A stretch of 64,000 nt of DNA from an uncultured Rhodospirillales bacterium (GTDB lineage: Bacteria > Pseudomonadota > Alphaproteobacteria > Rhodospirillales > JABHCV01): assembly GCA_938092065.1 (NCBI GenBank), contig CALKND010000004.1:112283-176282 (forward strand), read 5' to 3'. The position numbers and the translations under genes are program-made. The notes under the pieces were generated by a model, which saw only the letters and a program-made list of their open reading frames with translations, had not been told where the DNA came from and did no database searches. Below are positions 35,937-45,756 of this stretch, in pieces. Each line of letters starts with the position of its first letter. The stretch's first letter is position 1.

Positions 35937-36749
35937 TTACACTGTTGAAATGTCTGGTGCATCCACTGCCTTCATGCCAACCGTACTATAACCACAGTCA
36001 ACATGATGGATCTCTCCGGTAACACCGCTGGAAAGATCGCTTAACAAATAGACACCTGCACCACCAACGTCATTAAGCGTTACATTGCGCCTCAATGGGG
36101 TATTATATTCATTCCATTTAAGGATATATCGAAAGTCGCCTATACCTGATGCGGCAAGAGTTTTCATCGGGCCGGCAGAAAGTGCATTTACTCGAATACC
36201 TTGTATACCAAAATCTTCAGCCAAGTAGCGTACGCTGGCTTCCAGTGCTGCTTTTGCTACACCCATTACGTTGTAATGAGGTATGACTTTCTCTGCTCCA
36301 TAATAGGTCAAGGTGATCAGCGAACCTCCTGCCTTCATGAGCGGAACAGCGCGCTGACAAACAGCGGTAAAGGAATAGCACGAAATATCCAATGTTTTTG
36401 CAAAGTTCTCTCTGCTGGTTTCAAAGTACTTGCCTTTTAGTTCTTCTTTGTCTGAATAGGCAATGGCATGAACCACAAAATCAATTTTTCCCCACTTTTC
36501 CTCCAAGGTTTCAAAGGTTTTGTCTAGGCTAGCCATATCCGTAACATCACATTCAAGGATGATGTCCGATCCAACCTTCTTGGCTAAAGGTGTGATTCGT
36601 TTTAACAAGGCTTCACCCTGATAGGTAAAAGCAAGCTCGGCCCCTTGTGCACTCGCTGAGTTGGCAATACCCCAAGCAATGGAACGTTCATTAGCAACGC
36701 CCATAATCAGACCTTTTTTGCCCTGCATTAGTGGTTTTGGAGACGACAT
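35937..36749 (-). CDS. fabI: Enoyl-ACP reductase FabI
   Basis: A 270-residue SDR-like enoyl reductase. GLIMGVANERSIAWGIA is the FabI nucleotide motif, TYYGAEKVIPHYNVMGVAKA holds the Tyr-x6-Lys pair (Tyr in TYYG, Lys in VAKA region), and SAGPMKTLAASGI and GEIHHVDCGYSTVGM close the protein. It reduces enoyl-ACP with NADH in fatty-acid synthesis and is the triclosan and isoniazid-type target. First gene of the fabI-aroC pair. Confidence 0.95.
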   Translation of the reverse strand: MSSPKPLMQGKKGLIMGVANERSIAWGIANSASAQGAELAFTYQGEALLKRITPLAKKVGSDIILECDVTDMASLDKTFETLEEKWGKIDFVVHAIAYSDKEELKGKYFETSRENFAKTLDISCYSFTAVCQRAVPLMKAGGSLITLTYYGAEKVIPHYNVMGVAKAALEASVRYLAEDFGIQGIRVNALSAGPMKTLAASGIGDFRYILKWNEYNTPLRRNVTLNDVGGAGVYLLSDLSSGVTGEIHHVDCGYSTVGMKAVDAPDISTV

Positions 36750-37005
36750 TTACAGCCCCTAATTTTTTATATTACAAACGAATCACATTTTACACGAAAC
36801 TAGTTCCTAATAAAGCGAGACGAGAGGTGTTTAAAGCCTTTAATTTTCATTTGAATAAAAGAGCTAGGTAAAAAAGAACTATGATTGTTGAAACCCCTGA
36901 TTATAAGGTGCTTGCATTGCCAATTTTTTGAAGCGCTATTGAGAAGCTCTTTGCCCCAATATTATCTATCAGTGACCCATTTCCCTCAGCTTACTATACG
37001 AAAAA

Positions 37006-37914
37006 CTAGCCGGCATTTTCCTTTTTAGAACCACCATTAGATTTTGTTTTTAGGCCAACTTCCCTGACATCATAGTCATTTTCATCAACCCATTTTGTAA
37101 CGAAGTCGATCAGTTGTTTATCGTGGGTCTTGGGTAAAACTACTTTCAAAGTAACAAACTGATTGCCATTTATTTTTTTGCTCTTGTTTTGGATGCCCTT
37201 GCCTTTAAGACGCAGTATATTTCCAGTATTTGAACCTGCCTTTACGTTTAATTTGACAGGCCCATGAATTGTTGGCACTTCTATATTTGTGCCAAGGACT
37301 GCTTCGGGGAGAGAAACAGGAAGTTCCACGTGAAGATCGTCACCGTTCCTGCGGTATAACTTATCGGTTTGATAAAGAATTTCTACATGGGCATCACCGT
37401 TTTTACCACCACCGATGCCATCCATACCCTGGCCTTTTAAGCGCAGAATTTGAGCGTTTTTGGTGCCGGCTGGGATAGATACAGCCAGGCGCTTGCCATT
37501 GGTCATGCTAACTTTTTTGTTCGCACCAAGTGCTACATCAATAAAATCTACCTTTAACGAATAAGAGACGTCAGAACCGTCAATTTTCAAGCTGCGAGGG
37601 CCTTGACGTTTGAAAAAGTCTTCAAAAGGGCTGTATCCGCGTTGCCGCTGGTTGAAACCACTTGGGCGTTGCCCACGTCTTTGGTTGGTTTCGTTGCCCA
37701 TGGCATCAATTTCACCTCTATCATAACGACCGCGTGTGACCTCATCGGAAATGATGCCGTAAGCGGTTGATAAATCTTTAAATCGGTCTTCCGCTTTGGG
37801 ATTGTTAGGCGAACTATCGGGATGAAGCTCACGCGCAAGTTTACGGTATGCCTTTTTTATGTCCGTAGCACTTGCATTGCGTGCAACGCCAAGAGTTTCA
37901 TATGGATCTTTCAT
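37006..37914 (-). CDS. DnaJ-family co-chaperone, CbpA-like
   Basis: A 302-residue protein with a J domain at 1-70 (KDPYETLGVARNASATDIKKA, HPD within ARELHPDSS), a Gly/Arg/Gln-rich linker without zinc-finger cysteines, and a DnaJ C-terminal domain from about residue 115 (KVDFIDVALGANKKVSM, LKGQGMDGIGGGKNGDAHVE, GPVKLNVKAGSNTGNILRLK). It stimulates DnaK ATPase; the absence of the Cys-rich domain makes it CbpA/DjlA-like rather than DnaJ itself. It overlaps a small upstream reading frame by 4 bp. Confidence 0.9.
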   Translation of the reverse strand: MKDPYETLGVARNASATDIKKAYRKLARELHPDSSPNNPKAEDRFKDLSTAYGIISDEVTRGRYDRGEIDAMGNETNQRRGQRPSGFNQRQRGYSPFEDFFKRQGPRSLKIDGSDVSYSLKVDFIDVALGANKKVSMTNGKRLAVSIPAGTKNAQILRLKGQGMDGIGGGKNGDAHVEILYQTDKLYRRNGDDLHVELPVSLPEAVLGTNIEVPTIHGPVKLNVKAGSNTGNILRLKGKGIQNKSKKINGNQFVTLKVVLPKTHDKQLIDFVTKWVDENDYDVREVGLKTKSNGGSKKENAG

Positions 37915-38123
37915 TTGAGAGTCTTCCGGGAGAGTCTAATAACGTTTAGCCCTGCTCCTTGTGTTTTGTCATCACTTGAAACCACTTTTGTTTTAGTAAA
38001 CCCAACGATCACCACCCCATAGGTTGTTCTAAGTTGTCCATCTTGTTTTGATCTTTCCTCAGCATTGGCAGAAATAAAGAATAGGGTTAACATTAATACT
38101 GTATCTTTTTGTATGATCATCAC
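37911..38123 (-). CDS. Small exported protein, hypothetical
   Basis: A 70-residue reading frame whose N-terminus is a plausible signal peptide (VLMLTLFFISANAEE), followed by a basic 45-residue mature part. AAGG lies about nine bases before the ATG at 38123. Its stop overlaps the start of the DnaJ-like gene by 4 bp (ATGA), which supports coupling. No family is recognised. Confidence 0.5.
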   Translation of the reverse strand: MMIIQKDTVLMLTLFFISANAEERSKQDGQLRTTYGVVIVGFTKTKVVSSDDKTQGAGLNVIRLSRKTLK

Positions 38124-38195
38124 ATGGAACCTTAACGCTCAGGTTAATTAGCATGAGGTTTAATAACCAGAAACACATAATACAGCAAGGAAGCT

Positions 38196-38786
38196 ATGAC
38201 TGTCATCCCGCAGCACGACCCAATTGAATTATTCAAGAAATGGATGGACGAAGCCAATCGCACAGAATCTAGCGATGCTAACGCAATGAATCTAGCCACT
38301 GTGAACGCGGCTGGTAAGCCATCGTCCCGCATGGTTCTGTTGAAAGACGTTGATCAGCAGGGCTTTGTTTTTTACACTAATCTTGGTAGTCGCAAGGCTA
38401 AGGATATGGCGGCTAATCCCAAAGTGGCTCTTTGTTTCCATTGGAAATCCCTGAAACGTCAGATACGTATAGAAGGCAATATTGAATTTGTCGATGCAAC
38501 AGAGGCTGACACATATTTTGCATCACGAGACCGAACTAGCCGCATTGGGGCATGGGCTTCAAAGCAGTCACAGATTATTTCCGGAGGGGTTAATCTGGAG
38601 GAAATAGTCGCTGAATTTACTGCAAAGTTCCATATTAGTGAGGTGCCTCGGCCTAAGTTTTGGTCTGGTTATCGAGTTTTTCCCGTGCTTCTTGAGTTTT
38701 GGACAGACAAGCCGTCACGACTGCATGAAAGACTAGTTTTTCGTCGCGTTTTTGATAAGTGGACTACAGAAAACCTTTTTCCTTAA
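38196..38786 (+). CDS. pdxH: Pyridoxamine 5'-phosphate oxidase
   Basis: A 196-residue FMN enzyme. NAMNLATVNAAGKPSSRMVLLKD, FVFYTNLGSRKAKDMAANP and the C-terminal SGYRVFPVLLEFW and RRVFDKWTTENLFP follow the PdxH pattern, including the conserved Arg and His positions of the FMN and PLP sites. It oxidises PNP or PMP to pyridoxal phosphate. AAGGA precedes the ATG. Divergent from the dnaJ-like unit. Confidence 0.94.
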   Translation: MTVIPQHDPIELFKKWMDEANRTESSDANAMNLATVNAAGKPSSRMVLLKDVDQQGFVFYTNLGSRKAKDMAANPKVALCFHWKSLKRQIRIEGNIEFVDATEADTYFASRDRTSRIGAWASKQSQIISGGVNLEEIVAEFTAKFHISEVPRPKFWSGYRVFPVLLEFWTDKPSRLHERLVFRRVFDKWTTENLFP

Positions 38787-38895
38787 GCATTAACGTTGAT
38801 AAAAAGAAAATGTCTTTCTGCACGTCATTGTTCAAATGGGAGAATAAAGTTGAGTTCTAAGCAAAAAAACTAGTCATGATTGAGTTCTTCTATAT

Positions 38896-39561
38896 TCACG
38901 TGAATAGATCAATTAAGTCTGGTATGTCAGCGATAGAATCTGTTGCTATGGTTTGAAATCTATTTGTCGTCATGGCAAGTGAAGCTTCTCGTTCACCCTC
39001 ATATGATCCATGGCCACTAGCTACATGAATGCCGCCAGCTAGGTTCGCGTTTAAACCAGCACCAATATCGCTTGTTCTGTCTCCAACAATCCAAGAACGA
39101 CTTAAATCAAGATTTAAGTATGTGGCTGCTGCGTTTAACATTCCCGGATTTGGTTTGCGTGAAGGGTGGTTTGGATGTTGATAAGGAGGCCTGCCTTTGA
39201 CGTGGAAGGGACAGGCAAAAACACCATCAAAATGTGCACCAGCATTTGCCAATTGTGAATTGATTTCTTGCTGCACTTGATAAAAATCATCCCAAGAGAA
39301 ATATCCATAACCAATACCAGCCTGGTTGGTAACGATGACCACGGCAATGTTTAAGCTATTGGCGCGGGCAATAACACTGGCAGCACCATCTATCAGTTGA
39401 ACATCCTCAACTTTATGTAGGTAATGAGTTTCAATAACAACACAGCCATCCCGGTCTAGAAACAGTGCTGGAATGCACTCAGATTTGATGGGCCTACAGA
39501 TTTGATGAAACACACCATTAACCAGTTCAGCCCCTTCAGGAATTTGAGTTTCTGTCGTCAT
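38896..39561 (-). CDS. HAD-IIIA phosphatase, GmhB-like
   Basis: A 221-residue HAD hydrolase: nucleophile motif ALFLDRDGCVV, motif II VVIVTNQAGIGYG, motif III/IV with KPNPGML and IVGDRTSDIGAG. This is the pattern of heptose- or histidinol-bisphosphate phosphatases. The zinc-binding loop is altered: CPFH is present, but the second half, which in GmhB carries two cysteines, reads HPNHPSRKP. An N-terminal 25-residue extension precedes the domain. The substrate is uncertain; GmhB-type heptose phosphatase is likely but unproven. Confidence 0.82.
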   Translation of the reverse strand: MTTETQIPEGAELVNGVFHQICRPIKSECIPALFLDRDGCVVIETHYLHKVEDVQLIDGAASVIARANSLNIAVVIVTNQAGIGYGYFSWDDFYQVQQEINSQLANAGAHFDGVFACPFHVKGRPPYQHPNHPSRKPNPGMLNAAATYLNLDLSRSWIVGDRTSDIGAGLNANLAGGIHVASGHGSYEGEREASLAMTTNRFQTIATDSIADIPDLIDLFT

Positions 39562-39749
39562 TAAGAACTTTATTCGGATAGGTAATTATTATTGAACACG
39601 TCATCTACAAAACATTATGATCACTTCCAGCTGTTTAACCAATAAGAAACTCAAGGAAATGTTATTTAAAGGATGACCTAATGACACTTTAAGGTTTCAA
39701 ACCAAAAGTGAAGTTCCTATCATAATAAATACATGAACTTGCTGACAGC

Positions 39750-40373
39750 TTAGGACAATAATTTTTCTAAAATTAAAAAATTTAGGCTGGCAGCATTCCC
39801 TTCTGCGCTGATGTTTGCTTGGGGTAAGAAACTCAAGACGCGAATGCCATCTAGTTTCGTTTTTTTATCAAGGCTCTCTGAAAAAGCTTGTAGGGCTGCA
39901 TTGACGCTAACTATGCACAGGTTTTCATCATCATCCTCATTCATTACACCTCCCGCATTAATGACAATACCGCCGCCCTGTTCATAAAAACTTTCAAGTA
40001 TTTCTCTGGTCAAGTTGATTGCTGCGAATAGTGTAAGTTCGAAGCTTGTCTTCCAGTCTTCGTGTTCAAGTTTGTTGATGCCACCCTTAGTTGGAGCACC
40101 CAAAGTATTAATTAAAATATTGATGTGTTGGCACTCGAGGGCGAGGACCGCAGCATTCACCGGTTCAGACAAATCAGTTAGGTGAGCCTCTACGTCAATC
40201 CTATAGAGTTCACTGATTTCAGCAATGCAAGTTTCTAGAACATGATTATCTAAATCAGCCAAGTGCAGATGACAACCTTCAGCTGCAAGTAATTTTGCTG
40301 TTGCTAGCCCTACAGGGTTGGAAGGTCCTGCAATAAGGGCATTATTCCCGATAAGTTTTCCATTGTTTGCCAA
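39750..40373 (-). CDS. SDR-fold protein lacking the catalytic motif
   Basis: A 207-residue protein with an SDR-like Rossmann start (ALIAGPSNPVGLATAKLLA; the glycine motif reads GPSNPVG instead of GxxxGxG) and ILINTLGAP in the place of NNAG. The YxxxK pair is replaced by SVNAALQAF. It is also shorter than normal SDRs. It probably no longer works as an oxidoreductase, or uses another chemistry. It begins at a TTG 6 bp after the nadB stop. Confidence 0.72.
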   Translation of the reverse strand: MANNGKLIGNNALIAGPSNPVGLATAKLLAAEGCHLHLADLDNHVLETCIAEISELYRIDVEAHLTDLSEPVNAAVLALECQHINILINTLGAPTKGGINKLEHEDWKTSFELTLFAAINLTREILESFYEQGGGIVINAGGVMNEDDDENLCIVSVNAALQAFSESLDKKTKLDGIRVLSFLPQANISAEGNAASLNFLILEKLLS

Positions 40374-40379
40374 GGTTAT

Positions 40380-41981
40380 TTATTTCGCTTCAAGAATGGT
40401 TGGGCCACTCGATGTATCTACTGTTTCAGGATAGTCCAGAGTAAAATGTAAACCCCGACTTTCTTTGCGTAAGCGGGCAGAGCGAATGATCAAGTCGGCG
40501 ACCAGAGCTAGATTTCGTAACTCTAAAAGGTCGCTGGTGATGTTGAAGTTGCCATAATAATCCTCAATTTCTCTGAGTAGTAAATCTATACGATGCTGGG
40601 CTCGCTCAAGGCGTTTATCGGTCCTAACGATACCGACAAAATCCCACATAAAGCGGCGTAATTCTTCCCAATTATGAGAAATTACTACTTCTTCATCAGA
40701 ATCGCGAACGAGGCTTTTATCCCACAAGGGAAGTTGAGGTGGGTCTGGAAATTCATTTAGGTGCATAACAATATCTTTAGCTGCGGCGGCGGAAAGGACA
40801 AGGCATTCCAGTAATGAATTGCTGGCAATACGGTTGGCGCCGTGCAGGCCCGTATAGGCAACTTCACCAATGGCATACAGCCCATCAAGATCAGTGCGTC
40901 CATTTAAATCTGTGATCACACCTCCACAGGTGTAATGGGCCGCTGGGACGACAGGGATTGGCCGCTCCGAAATATCAAATCCAAACTTGAGACATTGTTT
41001 GTAGACGTTGGGGAAGTGCTCCATTATGAAATCAATTGGTTTATGACTAATGTCCAGATAAACACATTCATTTCCAGTTCGTTTCATTTCATGATCAATG
41101 GCACGTGCGACTATATCACGGGGTGCCAATTCACCACGTTCATCAAATTTTTTCATAAAGCGGGTGCCGTCGGCTAAGAGCAAGTGGCCTCCTTCGCCAC
41201 GAATAGCTTCGGTTATTAAAAAGGATTTTGCTTCTGGGTGGTAAAGGCATGTGGGGTGAAACTGGGTAAATTCCATATTTGCGACACGACAACCAGAGCG
41301 GCGTGCCATTGCAATGCCGTCACCTGTTGAGCTATCAGGATTTGATGTATATAGATAGACTTTGGATGCTCCCCCTGTTGCAAGGGCAACAGATCGCGCC
41401 CGGAACGCTCTCACGGTTTTGTCCTTGATGTCTAAAACATAGGCGCCAACGCAACGGCCATTTGTGCCATCTATATTGGTGGTACATATCAAGTCGACAG
41501 CGTTGTGATGTTCAAGAAGTATTGTGTTTTGTCTTTTTTTAACACGTTGAACGAATGTCGACTCGACTTCACGCCCAGTGGCATCAGCAACGTGGATGAC
41601 GCGGCGATGGGTGTGACCGCCTTCTCGGGTAAGGTGGTATGTTGTTTTTCCTGTTTCAGAGCTTTTTTCGCGACTGAATTCTACTCCATAACCAATTAGT
41701 TTCTCAATGGATTGGCGCCCGCTTGCAACAATGTAGCGGACTGCATCTACATCACATAATCCAGCACCAGAATTGACCGTGTCTTCAATGTGGGAGCTAA
41801 TGGAATCTGTTTCGTCCAGTACCGCGGCAATACCCCCTTGAGCGTAGTAGGTGGAACTTTCCTCAAGTTGGCTTTTGGACACAATAGCGACTTTGGTTTC
41901 AGGCGGCAGGTCTAGAGCTAGGCCTAGACCTGCGGCTCCACTTCCAATTATCAGTACATCAAAAATAATTTCATTGTTCAT
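40380..41981 (-). CDS. nadB: L-aspartate oxidase
   Basis: A 533-residue flavoprotein. FAD-binding [15 protein letters not shown] opens it; [69 protein letters not shown] and [28 protein letters not shown] blocks match NadB and succinate dehydrogenase flavoproteins. NadB oxidises aspartate to iminoaspartate for NAD synthesis; nadA and nadC are not in this window. The C-terminus is conserved ([18 protein letters not shown]). Confidence 0.94.
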   Translation of the reverse strand: MNNEIIFDVLIIGSGAAGLGLALDLPPETKVAIVSKSQLEESSTYYAQGGIAAVLDETDSISSHIEDTVNSGAGLCDVDAVRYIVASGRQSIEKLIGYGVEFSREKSSETGKTTYHLTREGGHTHRRVIHVADATGREVESTFVQRVKKRQNTILLEHHNAVDLICTTNIDGTNGRCVGAYVLDIKDKTVRAFRARSVALATGGASKVYLYTSNPDSSTGDGIAMARRSGCRVANMEFTQFHPTCLYHPEAKSFLITEAIRGEGGHLLLADGTRFMKKFDERGELAPRDIVARAIDHEMKRTGNECVYLDISHKPIDFIMEHFPNVYKQCLKFGFDISERPIPVVPAAHYTCGGVITDLNGRTDLDGLYAIGEVAYTGLHGANRIASNSLLECLVLSAAAAKDIVMHLNEFPDPPQLPLWDKSLVRDSDEEVVISHNWEELRRFMWDFVGIVRTDKRLERAQHRIDLLLREIEDYYGNFNITSDLLELRNLALVADLIIRSARLRKESRGLHFTLDYPETVDTSSGPTILEAK

Positions 41982-42077
41982 AACATGTTTATAAACTTAT
42001 TGTCTTTGTGATGTAACCCACAGGGGCCATAAGATAATGTTCATGGTTACGATAAAAGTCACAATAAGGATAATATA

Positions 42078-43244
42078 ATGCCGGTGATCAACCGTATTGC
42101 AGAGTTCAGTGAGGACATGACTGTTTGGCGGCGTGATCTTCACGCGCATCCTGAGACTGCTTTTGAAGAGAAGCGCACATCAGACATCGTTGCTACCAAG
42201 TTGGGAGAATTTGGTATTGAAGTCCACCGGGGGCTCGCTACGACTGGTGTCGTCGGCACTCTTAGTACGGGCCCTGGACCCTCAATAGGTCTGCGTGCGG
42301 ACCTAGACGCCCTTGACGTGGAAGAATTGAATAACTTTGATTACAAATCCACACATTATGGAAAAATGCATGCATGTGGTCATGACGGTCATACTGCTAT
42401 GTTATTGGGAGCTGCGCGTTATCTTGCTGAAACTCGAAAATTTAAGGGTACGGTTCAGTTTATTTTTCAACCTGCCGAGGAAAACGAGGGTGGTGGGAGA
42501 GTTATGATTGAGGAGGGCCTGTTCGAGAAGTTTCCAGTCGACGCAGTTTACGGTATGCATAACTGGCCGGGGCAGGAAGCTGGCCTATTCGCCGTTACTG
42601 ACGGCCCACTGATGGCGTCCTTTGATATTTTTAAGCTGACAATTACTGGACATGGTGCTCATGGCGGAATGCCGCACAGGGGGATTGATCCTATACCTGT
42701 TGCAGCTGAAATTATAAGCGCCCTGCAAACAATTGTAAGTCGGGCAATTGATCCAGTTGATTCTGCGGTGGTCACAGTTACCCAAGTTCATGCTGGAAAC
42801 GCTTGGAACATCATCCCTGACAGTGTGCTATTGTGTGGCACTGCTCGTTCTTTCAAGCCAGAAGTTCAGAATGTGCAGGAACTTGCAATCCGACGTATTG
42901 CCAAAGGCATTTGTCAGGCCCATGACTGTAAGCTTGAAATAATGTATCAGCGCCGCTACCCCCCAACTGTTAATGAAACTCAAGCAACTAAGGCGGCTGC
43001 ACGTGCTGCTGCAGACGTGTCCGGTCCAGAAAAAATAATAACAAACCCGACACCATCGATGGGGTCTGAAGACTTTTCTTTTATGCTTAATGAAAAACCT
43101 GGCTGTTACGTGTGGATAGGCAATGGCTCCGTTGAAGGTGGCTGCATGCTTCACAACCCAAACTACGATTTTAACGATGACATTTTAACTATCGGGGCTA
43201 GCTATTGGGCCAGGTTGGTGGAAACTGAATTAGCCTTCGATTAA
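42078..43244 (+). CDS. M20 family metallohydrolase (hippurate/amidohydrolase type)
   Basis: A 388-residue M20D peptidase-family hydrolase. WRRDLHAHPETAFEEKRTSD, GLRADLDALDVEE, KMHACGHDGHTAMLLG and FQPAEENEGGGRVMIEEGLF supply the metal and catalytic residues, and the dimerisation lid is at about 185-300 (HGAHGGMPHRGIDPI). The relatives cleave N-acyl amino acids (hippurate, acetyl-ornithine, IAA-amino acids). The substrate is not defined. AAGGAT precedes the ATG. Divergent from nadB. Confidence 0.92.
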   Translation: MPVINRIAEFSEDMTVWRRDLHAHPETAFEEKRTSDIVATKLGEFGIEVHRGLATTGVVGTLSTGPGPSIGLRADLDALDVEELNNFDYKSTHYGKMHACGHDGHTAMLLGAARYLAETRKFKGTVQFIFQPAEENEGGGRVMIEEGLFEKFPVDAVYGMHNWPGQEAGLFAVTDGPLMASFDIFKLTITGHGAHGGMPHRGIDPIPVAAEIISALQTIVSRAIDPVDSAVVTVTQVHAGNAWNIIPDSVLLCGTARSFKPEVQNVQELAIRRIAKGICQAHDCKLEIMYQRRYPPTVNETQATKAAARAAADVSGPEKIITNPTPSMGSEDFSFMLNEKPGCYVWIGNGSVEGGCMLHNPNYDFNDDILTIGASYWARLVETELAFD

Positions 43245-43352
43245 GTTGTTATTTTTATCATTGATGCAACAGGTCTACAAAGGTTAGGAATAAAATGGAA
43301 AGAACAAAAACCATGTGAAGTATGATGTTTCATCGGGGAATGGATTAGGTTC

Positions 43353-44015
43353 CTAAAAACCCAGTTTTTTTAGTTCTTTCTGACCGCATTCTTTTTCTTT
43401 CTGAATTTTCTCTTCCTTACCCAATGCACCTTGTGTCTCCTCCAAGGCGTTATACTTTTTACTCTCTATAATGATCGTGTGAGTTTGATTCCTTGTTTCA
43501 ACATAATTGGGGATAGTTGATATGTATTTTAGCCTAAGAATATCTTTTTCGCTGATTTTAAAAAAATGCCCTTCCGGGATTACAAAGTGACTAATGCCAC
43601 CATAATCAGCCATGGCATGTCTAGCTTTGAGAATATTACCATTGTTGATAATTGTGATGTCAAACTTTTCATTTATTCTTGCCAAGAAGAGCTCTTGGCT
43701 GACTGAGGTGGAGGCAAAAGAGAACTCAGCTTTTATTACGACCTGAACTCCATCAACAAAAATCAATTTATAGGAATATTTCTGGTTTTCTGTTTCCTTG
43801 AAGGCATTGAAAGCTGAGCCGTTTCGGATGACAGTATGCCCACCTATACATCGGGCTATATTTTCAAAAGGTTTAACACTTATATCTGGAAATACTTTTT
43901 TTAGAGATTCCATCGTGTCGCCAATTTGGATCCCCTTAATATTAAAAGGCTCTTTAGCATGTACGGTTTCGCTTGCAAATGCGGCTACCCCAAAAATAAT
44001 AATAAATTGCAACAT
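43353..44015 (-). CDS. Exported hypothetical protein
   Basis: I do not recognise the family. From the ATG at 44015 the protein is 220 residues, with a signal peptide (MLQFIIIFGVAAFASETVHA) and mature start KEPFNIKGIQIGDTMESLKKVFP. That last phrase resembles small exported proteins where a short Gly-x-x-Leu motif begins a beta-rich domain. Two cysteines follow. It ends in a Lys/Glu-rich tail (EKIQKEKECGQKELKKLGF). A longer reading frame starts 297 bases upstream but its extra part has neither signal nor coding look. Confidence 0.6.
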   Translation of the reverse strand: MLQFIIIFGVAAFASETVHAKEPFNIKGIQIGDTMESLKKVFPDISVKPFENIARCIGGHTVIRNGSAFNAFKETENQKYSYKLIFVDGVQVVIKAEFSFASTSVSQELFLARINEKFDITIINNGNILKARHAMADYGGISHFVIPEGHFFKISEKDILRLKYISTIPNYVETRNQTHTIIIESKKYNALEETQGALGKEEKIQKEKECGQKELKKLGF

Positions 44016-44818
44016 TATCACTATTCCTCTGAAAATACCTCTGGGCCCGAAAACGCATGGCCCATTATTTGAAAGTGAATATTGCCCACAATATAGTGTG
44101 TTTTTAGGTTCTCCCGGTTTTCTATGAGTACCCGAAGCATCAATTTGTCTTGTTAGTACACCAAGTGCTGTGTCCCGCACCATGCTCTCCTCGTCACTTG
44201 ATTGATCTTCAAACCAGAAAGGGTTACCCCAACGGAATATAAGGGCTTTGTGGACATGGAAAAATCTGAACCTATTCAATATTGAGCATATATATATCGA
44301 AATAGTCAACACGGCATTTTTCTAGTGTTTTTTGCCCATCTGCGGGTTATACGTTTATAATGTTTTTTGTTATCAAGTACCATTTCCTGACATTTGGACG
44401 AATATACGCCGTTGGCAGGTTCCTTCTGCTTAAATAGCTAATCTATTATACAAGTGCTTTTTCTGACCACACAGCTCAATATGCATGAACGTATATTTTC
44501 CAATGTGAGAGTACATTAAATATTATCTTTAAGGACAAACTCGCTGCCAACTCAACTTATGTTTTCTTTCATGACGTGACCAATACTTGTATTAAACAGG
44601 GTGCGGTTTTCACGATTGTGTTCTAGAGGCTTCTGGCAGGGAAGGACTATCCGAAAAAGATCCTCAAGGACGGGGTCCTCATTATTTATAATGTTTTATA
44701 ACGTACAGGCTGGTTTTCCATTAGAACTATACTTTTGGTAATACGACCTTGATGTTCATAAATGAAGAAGACTAGGTTGATAAAGATCGAACTAAATAAA
44801 AAGAGGCTTATAAGTGTC
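44016..44818. other. Intergenic region between divergent exported-protein genes
   Basis: About 800 bp with no convincing gene. A frame across 44016-44312 encodes a continuous upstream extension of the preceding protein, but it has no signal-peptide start at its own ATG. A 12-bp palindrome AATACTTGTATT-like dyad (arms AATAC and GTATT) lies at 44582-44593. Nothing else was recognised. Confidence 0.4.
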
Positions 44819-45199
44819 ATGAGACTGTTTATCTTATTGTTTGTATTTATTGTTTCTTCAGCCTGTTCGACACCTCCATACGTGCACAAAGTTAATCAGT
44901 TTAATAGGCTATCTGACGGTTTTGGTCAGACGGTCACTGATATTTCCCTTGTCACAATTTGCTACAGTAAATATTCTGCAACTCCCGGGGAGATTAGCAA
45001 ATTAGCACTTGAGGAGTGCGGACGCTTTGGAAAATCTGTAAATTTTATTGAACAAGATTACAACGTTTGTCCAATAATAACTCCGACAGCAGCCCATTAT
45101 GCATGCGTAGGTGAAAAAGCTAGTGGTGAAAGTTACGATGTTCAGGGGATTTCCAAGGGGACATTAATGAACTACGATGGAATCAAGTTTAGGTATTAA
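44819..45199 (+). CDS. Lipoprotein, unknown family
   Basis: A 126-residue protein with a lipoprotein signal: MRLFILLFVFIVSSACSTPP, lipid-accepting Cys at 16 (SSAC). The mature part contains an unusually large set of cysteines (ITYCYSK-like LVTICYSK, LEECGRF, NVCPII, YACVG), which suggests disulfides in the periplasm. I do not recognise a family. It sits just ahead of another lipoprotein on the same strand. Confidence 0.7.
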   Translation: MRLFILLFVFIVSSACSTPPYVHKVNQFNRLSDGFGQTVTDISLVTICYSKYSATPGEISKLALEECGRFGKSVNFIEQDYNVCPIITPTAAHYACVGEKASGESYDVQGISKGTLMNYDGIKFRY

Positions 45200-45231
45200 G
45201 ACCTGAGCAGAGAATGAGGAGTACCGCCTTC

Positions 45232-45744
45232 ATGAAAAAAATTGCAGTTATTTCATGTATTTTTGCACTAACGGCCTGCGCTAAATGGGATGTGGATGTG
45301 CAGAATACCAATGTAGGGGGAGTTGCTGGTGCAGTTGTAGGTGCCCTTGCAGGTGGATTTGCTGGAGCCGAATTTGGGAGTGGTTTGGGCCAGACCCTAT
45401 TTATTGCTGCTGGTGCAATGACTGGAGCCAGTGTTGGCTACGAGGCTGGGACAACCCTCTATGAATCAGATCAAGCGGTTTATGAAAATAATGCCCGCAG
45501 GGCATTAAATACCTCAATAAATGGTAAGGTCAGTGACTGGGCTAATCCAGAAACGGGTAATAGTGGAATTTTTATACCGACAAAAACATTTATTGCAAGT
45601 AATGGACGCCAATGCCGAAGCTACAGATCGACCCTAGCACTGAAACCTCGAGGAAAGCTGACAGGCGTTATTACCCATCAGAAGGGAACTGCCTGTCAAC
45701 AAGCAGACGGTTCGTGGCGCTCGGTAAGCAAAAATTTTAGCTGA
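45232..45744 (+). CDS. Glycine-zipper lipoprotein (17-kDa surface antigen type)
   Basis: A 170-residue lipoprotein with signal MKKIAVISCIFALTAC and lipid-accepting Cys at 16. A glycine-zipper segment follows: GGVAGAVVGALAGGFAGAEFG and a second GQTLFIAAGAMTGASVGYEAG. The C-terminal domain (TFIASNGRQCRSY, TACQQADGSWR) matches the RT0821/Lpp0805 surface-antigen pattern, with its Cys pair and Trp. These are outer-membrane proteins. It starts at MKKIAVI; an ATG six codons earlier is an alternative. 13 bp before the hydrolase gene. Confidence 0.82.
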   Translation: MKKIAVISCIFALTACAKWDVDVQNTNVGGVAGAVVGALAGGFAGAEFGSGLGQTLFIAAGAMTGASVGYEAGTTLYESDQAVYENNARRALNTSINGKVSDWANPETGNSGIFIPTKTFIASNGRQCRSYRSTLALKPRGKLTGVITHQKGTACQQADGSWRSVSKNFS

Positions 45745-45756
45745 TCGGGGGGGTAG

